The notes under the pieces were generated by a model, which searched no databases, was not told the origin of the DNA, and saw only the letters and a list, made by a program, of their open reading frames with translations. Of a stretch of DNA of 64,000 nucleotides, positions 8,366 through 16,567 are shown piece by piece. Position 1 is the stretch's first letter. Every line of letters begins with the position of its first letter. Source of the stretch: Motiliproteus sp036960175 (GTDB taxonomy: Bacteria; Pseudomonadota; Gammaproteobacteria; Pseudomonadales; Balneatricaceae); NCBI GenBank assembly GCA_036960175.1, contig JBALWH010000016.1:1-64000 (forward strand), in the 5' to 3' direction. The position numbers and the translations under genes are program-made.

Positions 8366-8875
8366 ATGAAGGAAGATGAAAGTTCTGAAGAGAAGTTGAT
8401 TAGATTGGCTGAAGATTGCAAGAATCTGCGTGCTGGATTCCAAACGCTGCTGTTAGCGACTACGTCCAAAGAAGGAGTATCAGAGTCCAGTTACGCCCCT
8501 TACGTCTGCGACCATGACGGCTGCTTTTATATCTTCGTCAGTGAGTTGGCCAGTCACACGGTGAATATGATCGAACGAGGCCAGTGCTCTGTGTTCTTTA
8601 TACGGAATGAAGCGGAATGCCGAAATCTGTTTGCTAGGGAGCGGCTGAGTTATTGCTGTGAAGTAGAGCCGATACCTCGTGACTCGACAGATTTTACCGT
8701 GATCATGCCGCAAATGGTTACGGCATTTGGTGAAATGATTAACCTGTTAAAGGGTCTTGGAGATTTCCATCTGCTGCGGTTGCGACCGATTAAAGGGCGT
8801 TATGTGGTGGGTTTTGGTCAGGCTTTTGATATTGATCCGGCTTCGGGTCTGCTTAGTCATGTTGATCTGAGCTAG
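8366..8875 (+). CDS. HugZ-like heme-utilisation / PNPOx-fold protein
   Basis: The 169-residue protein matches the HugZ branch of the pyridoxamine-phosphate-oxidase-like split-barrel family: TLLLATTSKEGVSESSYAPY, FYIFVSELASHTVNM, CSVFFIRNEAECRNLFARER, and the C-terminal GRYVVGFGQAFDID signature. HugZ proteins bind heme and some degrade it or assist iron recovery from it. The start ATG follows a GGGAGG-type ribosome binding site. It is divergent from the PilZ gene. No heme receptor or TonB genes are in the window, so its physiological role is inferred from family only. Confidence 0.8.
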   Translation: MKEDESSEEKLIRLAEDCKNLRAGFQTLLLATTSKEGVSESSYAPYVCDHDGCFYIFVSELASHTVNMIERGQCSVFFIRNEAECRNLFARERLSYCCEVEPIPRDSTDFTVIMPQMVTAFGEMINLLKGLGDFHLLRLRPIKGRYVVGFGQAFDIDPASGLLSHVDLS

Positions 8876-9065
8876 TGGAATTGCTTGTTGCGTCTTTTTT
8901 AAAACTAACTTTGAGAGCTTCTAGATGCGCGTCTTTACAAACTTTTTTATAACTCGGTGTTTTGTTGCGGCGCTGATAATCGATGCCTAGGCCTAGCAAA
9001 AGAGCGGTCGGACCCAATCACATAGAATTTGGCCAGTAGATAAGAAATCAGGGGGAAAATAAAGA
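8876..9065. other. Intergenic stretch between HugZ-like gene and tRNA-Tyr
   Basis: No open frame or RNA gene is evident. The tRNA 3' end and any terminator for it lie here, but no clear hairpin with a T-run is visible. Confidence 0.4.
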
Positions 9066-9149
9066 TGGTGGTGAGGGGTGGATTCGAACCACCGAAGCTT
9101 ACGCGTCAGATTTACAGTCTGATCCCTTTGGCCACTCGGGAACCTCACC
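9066..9149 (-). tRNA. tRNA-Tyr (GTA anticodon)
   Basis: Read on the minus strand the gene starts GGTGAGGTTCCCGAG and ends CCTCACC-A-CCA, with the CCA encoded. The acceptor arms GGTGAGG and CCTCACC pair perfectly. The anticodon loop is CTGTAAA, giving anticodon GTA, and TTCGAATCC marks the T loop. The long variable arm and 84-nt length fit a class II tRNA, as expected for bacterial tRNA-Tyr. It lies alone, about 120 bp downstream of nuoN. Confidence 0.96.
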
Positions 9150-9271
9150 AGCGAGTCACCCAGCCAAGTTGGCTGAATAACAGGTGGCGCGTATCTTAGG
9201 GATATTTATTAGGGTTGTAAAGCTCGCAGTGATGCTCGGAGGCTGAGGGTTTTTTCTCGATGATGTTGGTA

Positions 9272-10753
9272 CTAAAAAACCACCAACGTCATTTCTCGGA
9301 TCAGTTCTATCAGTGGCGCGGGATAGATGCCCAGCCATACCGTCAGCAGGGCCACTATGGCTAACACTACACGTCCGCTCTGCCCTGGATATAGGTAAGT
9401 TTCGGTGTCTTGGTGGCTGACGCTGTATGTCATCACCAGTATCACCCGCATATAATAGAACAGTCCTATACCGCTGCCGATTATTGCTATCAGTAATATG
9501 CCCCAGAGTGATTCTTCAACTGCGGCGGCGAAGATATAAAATTTCCCGATAAATCCTACTGTCAGTGGAATACCTGCCAGAGATAGCATTGCCAGGGTGA
9601 GAATGGCAGCCAATACGGGATGACTCCAGAACAACCCGCTTAAACTATCAAGGCGCGGGGCATCGGTGGATTCCTTTAATCCAGGCAGCCGCATTAATAC
9701 GGCGAAGGCCGCTAACGTAGAAAGCAGATAGGCCACCAGATAATAAGCCACCGCTTCGATGGCTATATCGGCGCCGATTGACTGGCTGATGGCCAGTAGG
9801 GCAACCAGTAAATAACCAAAATGGGCAATGGATGAATAGGCCAGTAGACGTTTAATACTTTCTTGGAAGAGAGCCAGTAGGTTGCCAACCAGCATCGAGG
9901 CGATAGCGATGGCGGCTATTGACCATACCAGTGATTCGGTCAAAAACACTTCGCTGCTGAGATAGAAACGCAGTAATAAGGCAAATACAGCGCCTTTAGA
10001 AATGGTGGCTAGAAATGCCGTGGCCGGCAACGGGGCGCCTTGATAGACATCAGGAGTCCAGAGGTGAAAGGGAACCAGTGATAGTTTAAAGGCAATACCG
10101 ATCAGCAGCATGATGGTACCCACTTTCACCAGCGTATGGGGAGAATGGGATTGTGAAGCTATGGCGTCGGTCAGCGGAATAAACTCTAGGGTTCCATACT
10201 GGGAGTAGATTAGAGCGACACCAAACATTAACGTGGCAGATGCCGCAGCTGACAGTATTAGATACTTAGTGGCGGATTCCATCGATGCACTGTAATGGCT
10301 GAAAAATGGATAGCCCACCATAATAATAATTGGCAGGGACAGCAGCTCAAGACCGAGGAAAAAAGCGGCGAAATGGCTGCTCGAAATCAAGACCAGGGCA
10401 CCAAGGATGGAGATCAGATAGAGCAAGTAAAACTCGTCCTGGATCTGATTATGATGCTTCCAATAGTCATAACATAAGGGTAGTAGCAGCATTGCGGTAA
10501 TCAGGATAAGGCCCATAAAAAACACACCGTAGCTATCGATTAGCAGCAGGGGTGTGGCTTGTTGGGGCAATAGATCTTGGATAATAAACAGACTAATAAA
10601 ACTAATGGCCAAGGTTGCTAAGGTGATTTGAAAGCTCATCTTTGCACTGCGTTTGATGGCGATAACCATCATCAGTGCCAACAAGCCTACACTGATTAAA
10701 ATGATAGGTAGAAGGCTGAAAAATTCAGTGCTATTCAATGTACTGGTATTCAT
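9272..10753 (-). CDS. nuoN: NADH-quinone oxidoreductase subunit N
   Basis: NuoN is one of three antiporter-like, proton-pumping membrane subunits of complex I. The 493 residues are largely hydrophobic, with about 14 membrane helices. The proton-antiporter motif region includes the helix-breaking LWTPDVYQGAP segment, IKRLLAYSSIAHFGY and the glutamate/lysine residues of the pumping channel (for example LGLELLSLP). It is the last gene of the nuo operon, overlapping the end of nuoM by 4 bp (ATGA-type coupling). No clear intrinsic terminator follows. Confidence 0.97.
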   Translation of the reverse strand: MNTSTLNSTEFFSLLPIILISVGLLALMMVIAIKRSAKMSFQITLATLAISFISLFIIQDLLPQQATPLLLIDSYGVFFMGLILITAMLLLPLCYDYWKHHNQIQDEFYLLYLISILGALVLISSSHFAAFFLGLELLSLPIIIMVGYPFFSHYSASMESATKYLILSAAASATLMFGVALIYSQYGTLEFIPLTDAIASQSHSPHTLVKVGTIMLLIGIAFKLSLVPFHLWTPDVYQGAPLPATAFLATISKGAVFALLLRFYLSSEVFLTESLVWSIAAIAIASMLVGNLLALFQESIKRLLAYSSIAHFGYLLVALLAISQSIGADIAIEAVAYYLVAYLLSTLAAFAVLMRLPGLKESTDAPRLDSLSGLFWSHPVLAAILTLAMLSLAGIPLTVGFIGKFYIFAAAVEESLWGILLIAIIGSGIGLFYYMRVILVMTYSVSHQDTETYLYPGQSGRVVLAIVALLTVWLGIYPAPLIELIREMTLVVF

Positions 10754-12288
10754 AGCAGCCTCTCCATGGATTGTGACGCTATTTCTATGCCGGACTCTTT
10801 AATCCCGGCGAGGTTTATCAGCGTATTAAGTTGGCTGAATACCGGCGACAGTGTATCTAGAAAAGTCTGTGGATATAAACCCATCCATAAAAGCCCAATG
10901 ATCATAACTGCCATAGCGCTCATTTCTCGATGATCGAAATCGGCCATATCATGGTGATCTGTCTGACGCCCGTGGAATGCCTTTTGAATGATGATTAATG
11001 AATACACTGCCGCTGTTACTAGTCCTAGAGTTGCGATCAGCGTCATAGGGACGGAGACCTGAAAACTTCCTGCCAGCACCAGAAACTCTGCGACAAAGTT
11101 GCCTAGTCCGGGCATGCCCAGCGAGGCCATGGCAAAAAATAGGGTGATGCAGCCAATTCTAGGCACAGAGGCCCAAAATCCTCCCATCTCATTGAGATTG
11201 CGGGTGTGAATGCGGTGTTGGATTGAACCGGCAATCATGAACAATGCCGCCGCGCTGAGACCATGGGTAAGCATCTGCATAGCTGCCCCCTGCAGCGCCA
11301 ATTCATTCCAGGCGTATACACCTAAAAGTACGAAGCCCATGTGACTGATACTGGTATAGGCAATCAACCGTTTCAGATCGGTTTGGGCAAAGGCAACCAC
11401 AGCGGTATAGAGTATCCCCACCACGCCGATGGTCATGGCATAGGGGGCGAAGTAATTGAGACTGTCGGGAAACAGCGGAATAAGAAAGCGAATCAGGCCA
11501 TAAGCGCCTGTTTTTAACAGCACCCCGGCCAGGATAATACTGCCTCCGGTAGGCGCTTGAGTATGAGCGTCCGGTAACCAGGTATGAAAGGGGAAAGCGG
11601 GCAGTTTTACTACGAAGGCTATAAAGAATCCTAGCATCAACCAGACACCGAATTCAGATTGGTCTCCCGTGCCAATAAGGTCGAAATAGCTGAAACTGTA
11701 TTGGCCGGTCTGTTGTTGGTGCAAATAGGCCAGCGCTAACATGGAGACCAGCATCAGCAGGCTGCTAACTTGGGTAAAGATAAAGAACTTGATGGCAGCG
11801 TACTTGCGATCTTCATGGCCCCAGATGCCAATCAGGAAGTACATGGGTATCAGCATCATTTCCCAGAAGAAGAAAAACAGGAACAGGTCCAGCGCCATAA
11901 AAACGCCTAAAACACCTGCTAGGCTCCAGAGTAGATTGAAATAGAAGAAACCGACTCGTTCGGTGATCTCATTCCAGGAGGCCGCCACTGCGATCAGTCC
12001 TAGCAGCAGCGTCAATAACACCAGTAACAAACTCAACCCATCCAGCGCCATGATAAAACTGATACCAAAGCGAGGAATCCATTCATGCTGTTGATAAGCC
12101 AGCCAGCTGATTTCAGCCCCATAATGTAGGGGGCTGGATAGGGCTTGTGACAGCAGCGGGATCATAAATAGCAGCAAGCAGCCGAGGGATGCGACAGCAA
12201 TCCAACGGGCATGATTAGGATTACGATTGCCGTAAAACCAGGCCAGCCCACCGGCAATCAAAAGCAATATCACTAGAGCACTTAGCAT
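10750..12288 (-). CDS. nuoM: NADH-quinone oxidoreductase subunit M
   Basis: NuoM is the middle antiporter-like membrane subunit of complex I. The 512-residue protein carries the conserved FFFWEMMLIPMYFLIG segment with its channel glutamate, FPFHTWLPDAHTQAPT, LKRLIAYTSISHMGF and GNFVAEFLVLAG. Length and helix content fit the family. The gene lies 13 bp after nuoL and overlaps nuoN by 4 bp, so the three pump subunits are translated together. Confidence 0.97.
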   Translation of the reverse strand: MLSALVILLLIAGGLAWFYGNRNPNHARWIAVASLGCLLLFMIPLLSQALSSPLHYGAEISWLAYQQHEWIPRFGISFIMALDGLSLLLVLLTLLLGLIAVAASWNEITERVGFFYFNLLWSLAGVLGVFMALDLFLFFFFWEMMLIPMYFLIGIWGHEDRKYAAIKFFIFTQVSSLLMLVSMLALAYLHQQQTGQYSFSYFDLIGTGDQSEFGVWLMLGFFIAFVVKLPAFPFHTWLPDAHTQAPTGGSIILAGVLLKTGAYGLIRFLIPLFPDSLNYFAPYAMTIGVVGILYTAVVAFAQTDLKRLIAYTSISHMGFVLLGVYAWNELALQGAAMQMLTHGLSAAALFMIAGSIQHRIHTRNLNEMGGFWASVPRIGCITLFFAMASLGMPGLGNFVAEFLVLAGSFQVSVPMTLIATLGLVTAAVYSLIIIQKAFHGRQTDHHDMADFDHREMSAMAVMIIGLLWMGLYPQTFLDTLSPVFSQLNTLINLAGIKESGIEIASQSMERLL

Positions 12289-12301
12289 GCTGAAGACTCC
12301 A

Positions 12302-14143
12302 TTAGCTCAAAGCTCCTATACCTATTAGCACCACGCTTCCAGCGACAGTCAGGCAAGCGTACCAGCGTACTTCGCCATTTTGACTGAGACTTAGGACCCA
12401 GTGACCGTAACTGCATATTTTTTCAACACTGCGACTGATATTGTCAGCAAAGTCATTGCGTAACCGATCGGCTAAACGCAGGTAGGGGAATCTCAACAGC
12501 TGGTCATATAAAGTGTCAAAGCCCCAGCCATTAAACCAAAAGTTACGGATCTTTTCTGCCCCCGGCCATTGCATCAACTTTTGCAATAATTCTGGCTTGC
12601 CCAAAAATAGTTGGTAAGACAGATACACACCGAGCAGCGGCAATAAGATATTGAGTATTTCGATACCAGCTGGAGCGTGGGGGTGTGACAAGGGTAATAC
12701 CTGATCCAGCGGTAATGAAATGGCACCGCCAAACATTGCCAGGGTGGCGAGAGCAACCAGGGCTATGGCCATGCGCCAGCTTATCTTCTCGGGTATATCC
12801 AAAGGTTTTGGATGAGTCTTTACCGGCCCGAAGAACACGATAAAGATCAGCCTGAAACTATAAACGGCAGTAAGAAAGGCTCCCAGTAATCCTCCCAACC
12901 ATAATAGCGGTGACTGCTCCCAGGCTTGGGCAAGTATTGGCTCTTTACTGAAGAAGCCGGAACTAAAAGGTAATGCCGCGAGGCAAGCAGAACCGATCAG
13001 GAATGCTGCAAATAGAAAGGGGGTGCGATTGTAGAGGCCACCCATCTTGCGAATATCCTGCTCATGATGCAGCGCTAGGATAACGGATCCGGCGGAAAGG
13101 AATAATAACGCCTTGAAAAAGGCGTGGGTGACTAGATGGAAGATACCTGCCGACCAGGCACCCACTCCCAAGGCCAGAAACATATAGCCAATCTGGCTGA
13201 TGGTGGAATAGGCCAGAATGCGTTTGATATCGGTCTGTGTAAGTGCACTGAAACCGGCCAGCAACAGAGTTAGAGTACCCACTATGGCTACCAGCATCTG
13301 TATGTTAGGCGCTAATAAGAATAGTTCATGGGTGCGGGCAATGAGATAGACGCCGGCGGTTACCATGGTGGCTGCATGGATCAATGCGCTGACGGGGGTG
13401 GGGCCAGCCATCGCGTCCGGTAACCAGCTTTGCAGCGGCAACTGGGCGGATTTCCCTACTGCGCCGCCTAGCAGTAGCAGGGCGACTAATGAGACGTAAA
13501 ATGATCCCTGAGGCCAATAGTTGTGTGCTTGAGTCATGACTTCTTGGATATTCAGTGTGCCCAGTTCCCTAACTAGCAGAAATAGGCCGATCGCCAAGGC
13601 CGTATCACCGACGCGGGTGATAATAAATGCTTTGCGAGCCGCCTGACCATTAACTGGATCTTTATACCAGAAACCGATTAGAAGATAGCTGCAGAGTCCG
13701 ACTCCTTCCCAGCCAAGGTAAAGCAGCAGCAAATTGTCAGCCAGTACTAAGATCAACATTGAAGCTAAGAATAGGTTCATACAGGCGAAGAAACGGCTGT
13801 AATCTGCATCCGGATACATGTAACCGGATGCATACAAATGGATCAGGAAACCGATACAGGTGACGACCAGTATCATCACCAGAGATAATCCATCTAGGTA
13901 AAAAGAAATGGAGGGTTGCAGCGGGCCGACACTAATCCATTGCCATAGCGTTTGGGTATAAACACTGCCCTCTGGAATTATGCTGAAGTTGACCGCGCAT
14001 GACAGGGCGATCAGTGCCGATAAGCCTACCGAACCTACTCCTAGATAAGCGACCCGGGTACGGTCCAGTTTTCCCTGGGTAAGAATCAGAATAACACTGC
14101 TGAATAGCGGTAGCAGTGGGACAAGCCAGAGCAGTTTAAGCAT
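12302..14143 (-). CDS. nuoL: NADH-quinone oxidoreductase subunit L
   Basis: NuoL is the distal proton-pumping subunit. The 613 residues include the family motifs LYLGWEGVGLCSYLLIG, LPLQSWLPDAMAGPTPVSAL, IHAATMVTAGVYL and IKRILAYSTISQIGYM. The C-terminal part contains the extra helices expected for the long lateral helix that runs along NuoM and NuoN. It starts 1 bp after the nuoK stop codon. Confidence 0.97.
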   Translation of the reverse strand: MLKLLWLVPLLPLFSSVILILTQGKLDRTRVAYLGVGSVGLSALIALSCAVNFSIIPEGSVYTQTLWQWISVGPLQPSISFYLDGLSLVMILVVTCIGFLIHLYASGYMYPDADYSRFFACMNLFLASMLILVLADNLLLLYLGWEGVGLCSYLLIGFWYKDPVNGQAARKAFIITRVGDTALAIGLFLLVRELGTLNIQEVMTQAHNYWPQGSFYVSLVALLLLGGAVGKSAQLPLQSWLPDAMAGPTPVSALIHAATMVTAGVYLIARTHELFLLAPNIQMLVAIVGTLTLLLAGFSALTQTDIKRILAYSTISQIGYMFLALGVGAWSAGIFHLVTHAFFKALLFLSAGSVILALHHEQDIRKMGGLYNRTPFLFAAFLIGSACLAALPFSSGFFSKEPILAQAWEQSPLLWLGGLLGAFLTAVYSFRLIFIVFFGPVKTHPKPLDIPEKISWRMAIALVALATLAMFGGAISLPLDQVLPLSHPHAPAGIEILNILLPLLGVYLSYQLFLGKPELLQKLMQWPGAEKIRNFWFNGWGFDTLYDQLLRFPYLRLADRLRNDFADNISRSVEKICSYGHWVLSLSQNGEVRWYACLTVAGSVVLIGIGALS

Positions 14144-14144
14144 G

Positions 14145-14450
14145 CTATCCCCTCATCCTGTTAAGACTGTCCACATCCAAAGTTTTGGTGCGTCTTTGCA
14201 GCTGCACCACAAGAGCCAATCCTACCGCTACCTCCGCGCCAGCTAATGCCAGTATCAGCATGAACATGATTTGCCCGTCCGCCTGCTGCCATGCTGACCC
14301 CGCTACTACGAAGGCCAGCGCTGCGGCATTCAGCATGATCTCCAATGACATCAGCATAAAGATCAGGTTGCGCCTTATCAGCACACCAAACACGCCGATG
14401 CAAAATAGTATTGCAGCCAGCGTCAGCCCGGGATCCAGTATGTCGCTCAT
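14145..14450 (-). CDS. nuoK: NADH-quinone oxidoreductase subunit K
   Basis: NuoK is a small three-helix membrane subunit (101 residues, typical length). It carries membrane glutamates in LMSLEIMLNAAAL and ALAGAEVAVGLAL that are part of the central proton pathway. It overlaps the end of nuoJ by 4 bp. Confidence 0.97.
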   Translation of the reverse strand: MSDILDPGLTLAAILFCIGVFGVLIRRNLIFMLMSLEIMLNAAALAFVVAGSAWQQADGQIMFMLILALAGAEVAVGLALVVQLQRRTKTLDVDSLNRMRG

Positions 14451-15022
14451 AGCTCAGCACCTCCGCTATTGGCATTTGCCGGGGTATTAATGGGTTCCCC
14501 CTGCGGATTTTCGTCGACGCCGCGATCCGGTTTGATCAGGTAGGGTCTGGCCAGATGGTAGGCTCCGATGAGTCCCGCTAGTAGTAGCATCGACGCCAAT
14601 TCAACCGCTAGCAGGTAAGGACCAAAGAGGGTGATTCCGACGGTTTTTGGGCTGATCCAATTGGCGCCCAGTAGTCCAGCGCCACCTAATGCCAGCAATA
14701 GCTGTATGAGTAAGGTGGCGCAGAGAATGGCTGGCAAAATCATCATCGATGGCGTCAGCCATTGTTTTTCTCGATCAAGGGTCGTGCGCCCCAAGTTCAG
14801 CATCATGATGACAAATACAAACATCACCATTATGGCGCCAGCATAAACCAGAATTTCCAGAGCAGCGGCAAAGGGTGCCCCCAGCAGGAAGAAAATCAAG
14901 GCTACTGCAAGTTGCGCCACAATCAGATAGAGCAGGGCGTGAACTGCGTGATAGCGAGTGACGACCATCAGGCTACAAAAGATGGCGATGGCTGAGGCGC
15001 AGTAAAAAAGGGCCGTAGTCAT
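14447..15022 (-). CDS. nuoJ: NADH-quinone oxidoreductase subunit J
   Basis: NuoJ is a five-helix membrane subunit next to NuoK and NuoA. The 191-residue protein shows HALLYLIVAQLAVALIFFLL, EILVYAGAIMVMFVFVIMML (the conserved pi-bulge helix) and TVGITLFGPYLLAVELASML. A polar tail of about 25 residues follows the last helix. The gene lies in the operon with nuoI upstream and nuoK overlapping its end. Confidence 0.97.
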   Translation of the reverse strand: MTTALFYCASAIAIFCSLMVVTRYHAVHALLYLIVAQLAVALIFFLLGAPFAAALEILVYAGAIMVMFVFVIMMLNLGRTTLDREKQWLTPSMMILPAILCATLLIQLLLALGGAGLLGANWISPKTVGITLFGPYLLAVELASMLLLAGLIGAYHLARPYLIKPDRGVDENPQGEPINTPANANSGGAEL

Positions 15023-15044
15023 AGTAGCTGTCCTTTAACGACGG

Positions 15045-15560
15045 TCATGGTAGAAGGCTCTTAATATCGATGGGTTGATGTTCGTGTTCACCCGCACCTT
15101 TGGCTTTGACGCCGACATCTTTGCCAGATTCGCGATAAAAATTGTACTCAGGATATTTACCGGTGCCGTTGATTAGCAGATGTTCCTTTTCGTAGACAAG
15201 GTTGGGACGTTCGTACTCACAGATCTCAAAATCAGGCGTTAGTTGGATGGCATAGGTGGGGCAGGCTTCCTCGCACAGTCCGCAGAAAATACAGCGGGAG
15301 AAATTAATGCGAAAAAATTCTGCCTGCCAGCGACCGTTGTCATCTTGGGTTTTTTGCAGAGCTATGCAGCCCACCGGGCACACCGCCGCGCAGAGATTAC
15401 AGGCTACGCAGCGTTCCTCGCCATCGGGGTCTCGGGTCAGTACGATTCGTCCCCGATAACGAGGTGCCAGGTAGGGCATTTCATCAGGATATTCAACCGT
15501 ATCGATTTTAGTGGTGGTGTGTTTGAGCACTTCCCATAAGGTTCGAAGGTGAGTCAGCAT
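15045..15560 (-). CDS. nuoI: NADH-quinone oxidoreductase subunit I
   Basis: NuoI carries clusters N6a and N6b, passing electrons from NuoG to NuoB. The two 4Fe-4S motifs are visible as CVACNLCAAVCPVGC and CIFCGLCEEACP. A longer frame begins at 15581, but the internal ATG at 15560 has the Shine-Dalgarno AGGGGAG at proper spacing, giving 171 residues starting MLTHLRTLWE. It follows nuoH by about 50 bp. Confidence 0.95.
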   Translation of the reverse strand: MLTHLRTLWEVLKHTTTKIDTVEYPDEMPYLAPRYRGRIVLTRDPDGEERCVACNLCAAVCPVGCIALQKTQDDNGRWQAEFFRINFSRCIFCGLCEEACPTYAIQLTPDFEICEYERPNLVYEKEHLLINGTGKYPEYNFYRESGKDVGVKAKGAGEHEHQPIDIKSLLP

Positions 15561-15613
15561 ACTTACTTCTCCCCTTTGCAATTGCGATGCTTTGATAGCT
15601 TATTCATTATCAT

Positions 15614-16567
15614 CTACCCCAAGGCCAAACCAATGGCGCCGGTAATCACTAAATTGATAAGCGCCAGCGGCAACATCATCTTCCAACCAAAGGCCATCAG
15701 TTGGTCGAATCTAGGTCTGGGTAACGCAGCACGCAGCAAGATAATGAACAACACCACTAATATGGTTTTCAGACAGAACCAGATAAATGGTGGCAGTACA
15801 GGTCCCAGCCAGCCTCCGAGAAATAGCACTACAGATAGTGCCGAGATTAGCAGCACGCCAAGATATTCGCCGACAAAGAACAGGCCGAACTTCATACCTG
15901 AATACTCGGTGTGGAAACCGGCAATAATTTCGTGCTCCGCTTCGGGCAGATCGAAGGGTAGGCGGTGACTCTCTGCAATGCCTGCCACCATAAAGATGCA
16001 GAAGCCTATAAACTGAGGAATGACGTACCAGACATCGCGCTGTGCTTCGACAATGACTCGCAGGTCAAAGGAGCCAGATAACATCACCACGCCCATCAAT
16101 GACAGTCCCATGAATACGTCGTAGCTGATCATTTGGGCGGCAGAACGCATGCCTCCCAAGAGCGCGTATTTGTTGTTGGATGACCAGCCTGCGAGGATGG
16201 TGCTGTAGCCTGCCAGTGCACTCATGGCGAGAAAAAACAGCACGCCTATATTGAGGTCAATAACCCCCAAATTGGGACCAAAGGGAATGATGGCGAAGGG
16301 CATTAACATGGTGATGACCACCACGCAGGGGGCAAAGAAAAATACGGCTTTTTCGGCAAAAGGAGGAATCCAGTCTTCCTTGAAGAAAATCTTGATCATA
16401 TCGGCAGCCGTTTGCAGGACACCAAAGGGTCCGACGCGGTTGGGACCGAGGCGGTCCTGCCAGATGCCCAGTACGCGTCGTTCAACCCAGACCAGCATAG
16501 CGGCGAGCACCATCATTATCAGAATGGTAAAGACGATGTTGGCCAGGGTAATGATAATATCAAACAT
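15614..16567 (-). CDS. nuoH: NADH-quinone oxidoreductase subunit H
   Basis: NuoH forms most of the quinone-binding site at the membrane interface. Motifs include VWVERRVLGIWQDRLGPNRV, RLPFDLPEAEHEIIAGFHTE and FFVGEYLGVLL. A start at 16591 is open, but the ATG at 16567 is preferred: it is preceded by GGAGGG at about 7 bp and overlaps the nuoG stop by 8 bp, giving a 317-residue protein starting MFDIIITLAN. Confidence 0.95.
   Translation of the reverse strand: MFDIIITLANIVFTILIMMVLAAMLVWVERRVLGIWQDRLGPNRVGPFGVLQTAADMIKIFFKEDWIPPFAEKAVFFFAPCVVVITMLMPFAIIPFGPNLGVIDLNIGVLFFLAMSALAGYSTILAGWSSNNKYALLGGMRSAAQMISYDVFMGLSLMGVVMLSGSFDLRVIVEAQRDVWYVIPQFIGFCIFMVAGIAESHRLPFDLPEAEHEIIAGFHTEYSGMKFGLFFVGEYLGVLLISALSVVLFLGGWLGPVLPPFIWFCLKTILVVLFIILLRAALPRPRFDQLMAFGWKMMLPLALINLVITGAIGLALG

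Noticed and set aside
9240..9262. Possible terminator after nuoN on the plus strand
   Set aside because: The stem is short with a G-T pair and lies on the wrong strand for the operon.
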